DNA of 7,501 nucleotides from the NCBI GenBank assembly GCA_028702395.1, contig JAQVOV010000077.1, forward strand, positions 1 to 7,501, in the 5' to 3' direction. Shown in pieces: positions 1-5,154 of the stretch. Position 1 is the stretch's first letter; every line of letters starts with the position of its first letter. Position numbers and translations under genes: made by a program. Under the pieces are notes generated by a model. It was not told the origin of the DNA. It saw only the letters and a program-made list of their open reading frames with translations, and made no database searches. This DNA comes from Candidatus Omnitrophota bacterium (GTDB lineage: Bacteria > Omnitrophota > Gorgyraeia > JABMRN01).

Positions 1-1
1 T

Positions 2-178
2 TATTATAATGCAGATGTTTTATTTGATGAATATAGGAACATGTATAATTGGCAGCCTCGTCAGATCTACACAGCTTTTACGCCGCTCGATTTTGTTGAT
101 CCCGGTATTTGCCGTCTGATAGACGGCAAAACCGGGATGACAAGTATAAGAGAGTGGCAATCCAAGCATAATGCATAA
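2..178 (+). CDS. C-terminal end of an unidentified protein (5' part outside the window)
   Basis: An open frame enters from the left edge and runs for 58 codons to a TAA at 176-178; the other two forward frames hit stops within the first 20 bases. The protein reads like genuine sequence at first, with an aromatic-rich stretch (YNWQPRQIYTAFTPLDF at about residues 19-35 of the visible part). It then passes through a strong palindrome (99-138) that encodes DPGICRLIDGKTGMTS, and ends in REWQSKHNA. Codon use is more GC-balanced (CCG, CTC, ACG, ATC) than in the genes to the right. I do not recognise the family, and only the tail is visible. The palindrome may have replaced or extended the original C-terminus. 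The frame could also be open by chance, but the first 35 residues argue mildly against that. Confidence 0.4.
   Translation, partial: YYNADVLFDEYRNMYNWQPRQIYTAFTPLDFVDPGICRLIDGKTGMTSIREWQSKHNA
99..138. repeat. Palindromic repeat element, 18-19 bp arms with a 3-nt loop
   Basis: The left arm is 99-117 (AT, then CCCGGTATTTGCCGTCT), the loop is GAT (118-120), and the right arm is 121-138 (AGACGGCAAAACCGGG, then AT). The arms pair fully except for one bulged base. No T-run follows, so it is not a typical intrinsic terminator. The ATCCCGG...CCGGGATGAC frame resembles the widespread family of extragenic or Rickettsia-type palindromic elements with a GGGAATGAC-like end; that link is by resemblance only. 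It lies inside the end of an open reading frame. Confidence 0.7.
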
Positions 179-198
179 CGTCTAACACATAAGCACAA

Positions 199-214
199 CC
201 TGCCTGCCGGCAGA
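199..214. repeat. Short GC-rich palindromic repeat (TGCCTGCCGGCAG type)
   Basis: CCTGCCTGCCGGCAGA stands out as GC-rich in an A-rich leader. Its core CTGCCGGCAG (204-213) is a perfect 10-bp palindrome. The TGCC-TGCC units match those of the larger hairpin at 696-725, so both probably belong to one repeat family in this genome. It lies 33 bases upstream of the MGMT-family start codon. Confidence 0.5.
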
Positions 215-246
215 AGAATAACGCAAAACGAATAAAAAAGGTTGGA

Positions 247-546
247 ATGAGTATTTTAATGGAAATCGGAAAAAATAAAAACTTAACAGAATTTCAAAAG
301 GCTGTATATAAAACAGTTCTACAGATACCTAAAGGACAAACAAGAACTTACAAATGGGTGGCTGAAAAGATAGGAAAGCCTAAAGCTTATAGGGCAGTAG
401 GGAATGCTTTGAACAAAAATCCATATATTGGCAGGGTACCATGTCACGGGGTTGTTAGAAGTGATGGAAATATAGGGGGTTATGTAAAAGGAGGCAGTGA
501 GAAAGTAAGGTTGTTGGAAGAGGAAAGACAAATCCGCTTTCGCTAA
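247..546 (+). CDS. MGMT (O6-alkylguanine-DNA methyltransferase, ogt-type) family protein, catalytic domain only
   Basis: This 99-residue protein corresponds to the DNA-binding and active-site domain of O6-alkylguanine-DNA alkyltransferases. These repair O6-methylguanine by moving the alkyl group to a cysteine in a suicide reaction. Visible landmarks are TYKWVAEKIG with Tyr35, the RAVGNAL helix with the arginine finger Arg49, Asn58, and the active-site PCH with Cys66 and His67. A GGY follows at 77-79, and Glu93 is at the spacing expected for the catalytic glutamate (Glu172 of human MGMT). The N-terminal ribonuclease-H-like domain of full-length Ogt/Ada is absent, as in many short homologues. 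The Cys is kept, so it is not a typical Cys-to-Trp alkyltransferase-like protein. The usual PCHR reads PCHG (Gly68), which is unusual. ATG 247 is preferred because AAAGG (237-241) lies 5 bases upstream; a second ATG at 259 is in frame. The last residues (RQIRFR) run into a GCTTTCGC repeat and may be remodelled. It appears to be a stand-alone gene. Confidence 0.85.
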   Translation: MSILMEIGKNKNLTEFQKAVYKTVLQIPKGQTRTYKWVAEKIGKPKAYRAVGNALNKNPYIGRVPCHGVVRSDGNIGGYVKGGSEKVRLLEEERQIRFR

Positions 547-597
547 ATTGCTTTCGCGTTTAGTTTCGGCGAGACTGCGCTTTGCTTGTGGCAAAGC
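536..597 (+). repeat. Duplicated GCTTTCGC and a small hairpin at the end of the MGMT gene
   Basis: GCTTTCGC occurs at 536-543 and again at 550-557, the first copy forming the last codons of the MGMT-family gene. A perfect 7-bp stem follows (GCTTTGC 579-585, loop TTGTG, GCAAAGC 591-597). No T-run follows the stem, so it would be a poor intrinsic terminator, although it could still protect the 3' end of the transcript. Confidence 0.4.
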
Positions 598-609
598 TTG
601 AAGAAAGCA

Positions 610-638
610 TTGCTAAAGAGGGAGTTTGTTGATATAAT
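610..638 (+). promoter_or_regulatory. Sigma70-type promoter, probably of the prfB-secA-lnt unit
   Basis: A perfect -10 box TATAAT (633-638) follows a -35 candidate TTGCTA (610-615, four of six consensus bases) with the ideal 17-bp spacing. Transcription would begin near 644-646, leaving a leader of about 190 nt before prfB. Most of that leader is the inverted heptamer element. No better promoter was found closer to prfB. Confidence 0.55.
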
Positions 639-658
639 ACCTGCTTAATTGATCTAAA

Positions 659-816
659 GATGAGCTATCAGCCCTCAGCTGTCAGCTTTCAGCCATGCCT
701 GCCCTGCCGGCTGGCAGGGCAGGCAGGTTTTGGAACGTCCTAAAAGAAGTTTAGGGAAAACTGATTTCAGAACGTTCTTTTGCTGAAAGCTGGTAGCTGA
801 TCGCTGAGAGCTGAAC
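659..816. repeat. Inverted heptamer-array element (GCTGANA units) in the prfB leader
   Basis: Two arrays of 7-bp units face each other. The left array has five NNTCAGC-type units: 659-665 (degenerate), 666-672, 673-679, 680-686 and 687-693. The right array has five GCTGNNN units: 782-788, 789-795, 796-802, 803-809 and 810-816. Aligned innermost to innermost, the arms match at 28 of 35 positions. Between them are the GC-rich hairpin at 696-725, a small stem CCTAAA/TTTAGG (739-744/750-755) and the palindrome AGAACGTTCT (769-778). In RNA the whole element could fold into one long branched hairpin ending 19 bases before the prfB start codon. No coding frame explains it. Confidence 0.8.
696..725. 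repeat. Perfect 13-bp GC-rich hairpin nested in the heptamer element
   Basis: TGCCTGCCCTGCC (696-708) is exactly complementary to GGCAGGGCAGGCA (713-725) across a 4-nt loop GGCT. It shares its TGCC/CCTGCCGGC units with the repeat at 199-214. It would be extremely stable in RNA. It is not followed by a strong T-run (only GGTTTTGG), so termination is unlikely but attenuation is conceivable. Confidence 0.75.
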
Positions 817-835
817 AAGCTATAAAGGACAAAAA

Positions 836-1922
836 ATGTTAGATGATATACAGAATATACTTTCCGGTTTAGACAAGAAGATCATTGATCTGAGGAGGTT
901 TCTTTGACCTTGATAAAAAGGTTAAAGAAATATGTTCAATAGAAGAAGAGATATCTTCACCAGATTTTTGGAAAGATCAAGAGAATGCCAATAAAGTTTC
1001 AAGAAAATTAAAAGCACTTAAAGATATCAGAGATGATTTTCTTCATATGGAAACTCACCATAAAGAGCTTACAGAACTTGTTGAATTAACAGAAGATGAT
1101 GAAGCCTCTTCAATAAAGGAACTTTATGAAGAAGTGAATAAGCTTTCAAAAGAAGTCCATGCTATTGAATTCAAAAGTATGCTTAACAAGAAAGAAGATC
1201 CTTTAAATGCTATTCTAAGTATAAATGCAGGTGCAGGCGGAACTGAAAGTTGTGATTGGGCGAATATGCTTCTTAGAATGTATACAAAATGGGCTGAAAG
1301 TAATGGCTTTACAATACAGGTTTTTGATATCTTAGGAGGCGAAGAAGCTGGGATAAAAAATGTCACAGTTATAATAAAAGGTGCTTATGTTTATGGATAC
1401 TTAAAAGGAGAAACAGGTGTTCATAGATTGGTCAGGATATCACCTTTTGATGCTAACAGTAGACGGCATACTTCTTTTGCTTCAGTTGAGGTTCTTCCTG
1501 AAATAACGGATGATATTGATATTGAAATAAATCCTACGGATCTTAGAATTGATACATATCGTTCAGGTGGTGCCGGAGGACAGCATGTTAATGTCACTGA
1601 TTCTGCAGTAAGGATAACACATTTACCAACAGGAATAGTTGTGCAGTGTCAAAATGAAAGATCACAGTTCAAGAACAAAGATTCTGCCATGAAAGTTTTA
1701 AGATCACGGTTATATGAACATGAAATGGACAAACGAAAAGCTGAAATTGACAAAGTTTATGAGCAAAAAAAAAGAATTGAATGGGGATCGCAGATAAGGT
1801 CTTATGTATTACACCCATATTATATGGTAAAAGATCACAGAACTAATGTTCAGACATCTAATGCTGATGCAGTATTAGATGGGGAACTTGAGATGTTTAT
1901 TGAGGGATATTTAAAGAGTTAA
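836..1922 (+). CDS. prfB: Peptide chain release factor 2 (RF2), with programmed +1 frameshift
   Basis: RF2 recognises UGA and UAA stop codons and triggers peptide release in the ribosomal A site. The gene is in two frames: codons 1-23 (836-904), an in-frame TGA (905-907), then the +1 frame from GAC at 906 to the TAA at 1920-1922. The joined product is 361 residues, close to the 365 of E. coli RF2. The N-terminal helical domain includes the RF2-typical DFWKD just after the shift. The stop-codon-reading tripeptide SPF is at 202-204. The peptidyl-transferase motif GGQ is at 247-249 (within GGAGGQHVN), followed by THLPTGIVVQCQNERSQ. The residue matching E. coli position 246 is Ser. ATG 836 is chosen because AAAGGA (824-829) lies 6 bases upstream and because the frame leads directly to the shift site. 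A start at the internal ATG 1047 would lose 70 residues. secA follows after 127 bp. Confidence 0.97.
893..908 (+). promoter_or_regulatory. prfB: prfB programmed +1 frameshift signal
   Basis: An internal Shine-Dalgarno AGGAGG (893-898), a 3-nt spacer TTT, the slippery codon CTT (902-904) and the stop TGA followed by C (905-908) reproduce the classic bacterial RF2 site (E. coli: AGGGGG, UAU, CUU, UGA, C). When RF2 is scarce, tRNA-Leu slips from CTT to TTT and reading resumes at GAC (906). When RF2 is plentiful, a 23-residue peptide is released. This is autogenous feedback, and the spacing matches E. coli exactly. Confidence 0.96.
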
Positions 1923-1931
1923 TAGGGGTTC

Positions 1932-2026
1932 GAAACCAGAAACCAGAGACCAGAAACCAGGATAAATTGATCTTAAGATAACAGTCTATAGACTGTCCTG
2001 GTCTCTGGTCACTAGTCTCTGGTCAC
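1932..2026. repeat. Inverted heptamer-array element (GARACCA units) between prfB and secA
   Basis: Four direct 7-bp units GAAACCA, GAAACCA, GAGACCA, GAAACCA occupy 1932-1959. Four units of the opposite orientation, TGGTCTC, TGGTCAC, TAGTCTC, TGGTCAC, occupy 1999-2026. Including the GGA/TCC extension (1960-1962/1996-1998), about 25 of 31 positions can pair. The 33-bp centre contains the palindrome at 1981-1996. The element fills most of the 127-bp gap and ends 11 bases before the secA ribosome-binding site. I saw no convincing separate secA promoter in the gap. Confidence 0.8.
1981..1996. repeat. Perfect 16-bp palindrome upstream of secA
   Basis: ACAGTCTATAGACTGT equals its own reverse complement over all 16 bases. 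It lies in the centre of the second heptamer element, 53 bases before the secA start. It could be the tip of the RNA hairpin, a protein-binding dyad, or simply part of the repeat element; the sequence does not decide between these. Confidence 0.6.
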
Positions 2027-2036
2027 TAAATATTAT

Positions 2037-2043
2037 AAAGGAG
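2037..2043 (+). promoter_or_regulatory. secA: Ribosome-binding site of secA
   Basis: AAAGGAG lies 6 bases before ATG 2050 and fixes the secA start. It lies outside the heptamer arms, so it should stay accessible when the upstream hairpin forms. Confidence 0.7.
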
Positions 2044-2049
2044 TCAAAT

Positions 2050-5000
2050 ATGTTCGGGTTTTTAAAGAAAATTTTTAAGTCGCATGATGACAGACAAATT
2101 GAAAGATTGCAGATAATTGTTGATAAGATCAATAGTTTTGAAACTGATATTTCACAACTTTCTGATGAAAGACTAAAGGATAAGGTCAAACACTTCAAAG
2201 AGCATGTGAGAAATAAAAAAGAAAAAATAAAGGATGAAGTCGAGTCAATAAAAGGAGAGATACTTTCAATGACTTCACCTGAAGAAAAGGATAAGGTAAA
2301 AATAAAGCTTAAAAACCTAAAAAACAGTGTTTTTATCGATATTTTAGCAGAAGTATTTGCTGTTGTCAGGGAAGTTGCTAAAAGAAAACTTAATATGAGG
2401 CATTTCGATGTTCAGCTTATGGGAGGTATCTTTTTACATGAAGGTAATATTGCTGAAATGACCACAGGTGAAGGAAAAACACTTGTTGCAACATTACCAG
2501 TTTGCTTAAACGCATTAAGTGCGGAAGGTGTTCATGTTGTTACTGTAAATGATTATTTGGCAGAACGTGACATGAACTGGATGAAACCTGTGTATGAATT
2601 CTTCGGGTTTTCTGTTGGAGTTATCAAACATGATATGGGTACACGTCAAAGACAGTCAAGTTACAATTGTGATATTGTTTATGGAACAAATAATGAGTTT
2701 GGATTTGATTATTTAAGGGATAATCTTGTTATTTCCAAAGAAGATGTTGTCCAAAGAGATCATAGTTTTGCAATTGTAGACGAGGTTGACAGTATTTTAA
2801 TAGATGAAGCCAGAACACCGCTTATTATTTCAGGACCTATAGATACTGTTAATACTGCTTTTGTTGAGAATAGGCCTGTTGTTGACAGCATTGCAAAACA
2901 ACAATCACGTCTTATTGGGGAACTTATAGAAGAGCTTAAAAGAGTTATGGATAAGGATGAAACAAATACAAAAAGACTTCTTTATATTATACATAAGGGT
3001 TCGCCGAAGGAAAGAGCTTTTTTGGATATTATAATGAAAGATGCAAGAATAAAAGGTATGGCTGATAAAGCTATTATGGAGTATGACTCGAAACTTATGG
3101 AGCAGGAACGAACGGAGTTTTTAGAAAAACTTTACTATACTTTTGAGGAAAGAACCAGAGAAGTTATTTTCACAGGCAAAGGTGAAGCTTTCATGAAAGA
3201 AAGATTCAATATTGATTTCATGATACATGACCTTGAGATAAAGCTTTCAGAACTTTCTGGTGATAAAACCCTTAACGAAGAAGAAAAGGTAAAGAAAGAG
3301 GAGGAAATAACAGCAGAGTATGTAAGACAACAGAAAGAGGTTGATAGTATAAAACAGCTTTTAAAAGCCTATGTTTTGTTCAAAAAAGATGTTGATTATG
3401 TCATAAATGAAGGCAAGATAGTCATTGTAGATGAGTTTACAGGTAGAATGATGCCCGGAAGAAGATTTTCAGACGGTATACATGAAGCTATAGAAGCAAA
3501 AGAAAGAGTTGAGGTCCAGAAAGAATCACAAACTCATGCAACTATCACTCTGCAGAATTATTTCAAGATGTACGATAAACTTAGCGGTATGACAGGTACA
3601 GCTAAAACAGAAGAAAATGAGTTCGCTAAAATATATTCGCTGGATGTTGTTGCTATGCCTACAAATAAACCTATGCAGAGAGTTAATTATCCGGATGTTA
3701 TATATAAAACAGAAAAAGAGAAGTTCAATGCGATCTGTAATGATATTGAGGCTCTTTATAAACAAGGGGCACCTGTTTTAGTAGGTACTGTTTCAATTGA
3801 AAAATCAGAGGTCTTGAGTGCTATGCTTAAAAGGAGAGGGATCCCTCATAATGTCCTAAATGCAAAGTTCCATGAAATGGAAGCGCATATCGTTTCTCAA
3901 GCAGGAAGAAAAGGGGCTGTTACAATAGCTACCAATATGGCAGGGCGTGGAACTGATATCCTTTTAGGTGGAAATGCAAAGGCATTGGCAAGTGATGCCG
4001 TTGAAAGACTTTCTATTGATGACGAAAAAGAACAAGACAAAGCATATCAGAAATATTTAGCAGAATATCAACAGCAGACAAAAAATGAGCATGAAGAAGT
4101 CATTCAAAGCGGAGGTTTGCATGTTCTTGGTACTGAACGTCATGAATCAAGACGTGTTGATAATCAGCTTAGAGGTCGATCAGGAAGACAGGGGGATCCT
4201 GGCGCCAGCAAATTCTTTCTATCTTTAGAAGATGATCTGATGCGTATCTTTGGTTCTGATAGGATAAGGATGGTCATGGATAAACTTGGCATGGAAGAGG
4301 GCCAGGATATACAGCATCCTCTGGTATCGCGTGCAATAGGTACAGCACAACAGAGGGTTGAAATGCAGAATTTCGAGATAAGACAACATCTTTTAAAATT
4401 CGATAATGTCATGAATCAGCAAAGGGAAATGATATATGATAGACGTAGAGCTATTATTTTTGGCGATGAGATGAAAGATGAGATATTCAGGATCCTAGAA
4501 GATGCTATTAATTCCTGGCTTGAAGGTTATGAAAACCAACCAGAAACTTTTATAGAGGATCTTAAGAAAAAGATCTTTCTTAAACTGTTAATAAGTTTTA
4601 AGAATGAAGATCTTGAAGATCTTTCAAAAGAAGAACTTTTCAACAAAGTATTCAATACTGCAAAAGTTCATTATGAAAGAAGGGAAAAAGCTTTCAATAA
4701 AGAAAAAATGCAGTATTTTGAAAAGATGATAATGATCAGTGTTATAGATGCTAATTGGAAAGATTATTTATTCAATCTCGATCAACTACGAGAAGGGATA
4801 AATTGGAGAGCATATGGACAAAAAGATCCGCTTGTTGAATATCAGCATGAGGCATATGGAATGTTCAGACAACTTATATATGCAATAGATGAAGAGACAA
4901 TAGAAAAATTGTTCAAGAATTATGCAATTCAAGAACAAATGTTCAAGCGTTCTGTAGATCTAAGTAAAGAGAAATTTGTTCATGAAAAACTTTCTCCTAT

Positions 5001-5154
5001 GCAGTCAAGGGATATCCCAAGAGGAAAAACTTCATCTGTAACGAATATGGACCTGCCTTCGGAACCTGTTATGAGAGAGCTCCCTAAGGTCGGAAGAAAT
5101 GATTCTTGCCCTTGCGGCAGCGGGAAAAAATATAAAAAATGCTGCGGAAACTAA
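2050..5154 (+). CDS. secA: Protein translocase subunit SecA (long form, 1034 residues)
   Basis: SecA is the cytoplasmic ATPase that pushes unfolded preproteins through SecYEG. The N-terminus (MFGFLKKIFKSHDDRQIERL) is typical. Walker A is TTGEGKT (138-144) and the DEAD-type box is DEVD (244-247), followed by IDEARTPLIISGP. The preprotein cross-linking region extends to about 445. GMTGT is at 513-517, TNMAGRGTDI at 628-637 and QLRGRSGRQGDPG at 706-718. The scaffold/wing part follows, with DANWKDYL at 900-907 and YGQKDPLVEY at 922-931. The C-terminus is a zinc-binding tail with Cys1020, Cys1022, Cys1031 and Cys1032 (CC in place of the E. coli CH). It is about 130 residues longer than E. coli SecA (901). 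By landmark spacing, about 35 extra residues precede Walker A (about 52-93) and nearly 90 lie within or near the cross-linking domain (roughly 300-390, containing IIHKGSPKERAF). I associate both insertions with Bacteroidetes-like SecA. The start is set by AAAGGAG. lnt begins before this gene ends. Confidence 0.98.
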   Translation: MFGFLKKIFKSHDDRQIERLQIIVDKINSFETDISQLSDERLKDKVKHFKEHVRNKKEKIKDEVESIKGEILSMTSPEEKDKVKIKLKNLKNSVFIDILAEVFAVVREVAKRKLNMRHFDVQLMGGIFLHEGNIAEMTTGEGKTLVATLPVCLNALSAEGVHVVTVNDYLAERDMNWMKPVYEFFGFSVGVIKHDMGTRQRQSSYNCDIVYGTNNEFGFDYLRDNLVISKEDVVQRDHSFAIVDEVDSILIDEARTPLIISGPIDTVNTAFVENRPVVDSIAKQQSRLIGELIEELKRVMDKDETNTKRLLYIIHKGSPKERAFLDIIMKDARIKGMADKAIMEYDSKLMEQERTEFLEKLYYTFEERTREVIFTGKGEAFMKERFNIDFMIHDLEIKLSELSGDKTLNEEEKVKKEEEITAEYVRQQKEVDSIKQLLKAYVLFKKDVDYVINEGKIVIVDEFTGRMMPGRRFSDGIHEAIEAKERVEVQKESQTHATITLQNYFKMYDKLSGMTGTAKTEENEFAKIYSLDVVAMPTNKPMQRVNYPDVIYKTEKEKFNAICNDIEALYKQGAPVLVGTVSIEKSEVLSAMLKRRGIPHNVLNAKFHEMEAHIVSQAGRKGAVTIATNMAGRGTDILLGGNAKALASDAVERLSIDDEKEQDKAYQKYLAEYQQQTKNEHEEVIQSGGLHVLGTERHESRRVDNQLRGRSGRQGDPGASKFFLSLEDDLMRIFGSDRIRMVMDKLGMEEGQDIQHPLVSRAIGTAQQRVEMQNFEIRQHLLKFDNVMNQQREMIYDRRRAIIFGDEMKDEIFRILEDAINSWLEGYENQPETFIEDLKKKIFLKLLISFKNEDLEDLSKEELFNKVFNTAKVHYERREKAFNKEKMQYFEKMIMISVIDANWKDYLFNLDQLREGINWRAYGQKDPLVEYQHEAYGMFRQLIYAIDEETIEKLFKNYAIQEQMFKRSVDLSKEKFVHEKLSPMQSRDIPRGKTSSVTNMDLPSEPVMRELPKVGRNDSCPCGSGKKYKKCCGN

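Noticed and set aside
579..597. Hairpin after the MGMT gene as an intrinsic terminator
   Set aside because: The 7-bp stem is perfect, but no T-run follows on either strand.
659..816. CRISPR array
   Set aside because: The units are 7 bp and contiguous with no unique spacers, and they reverse orientation around a core.
1047..1922. A 291-residue RF2 beginning at ATG 1047
   Set aside because: This start is internal. The frame continues upstream to the +1 shift at 905, and the missing 70 residues include the RF2-typical DFWKD region.
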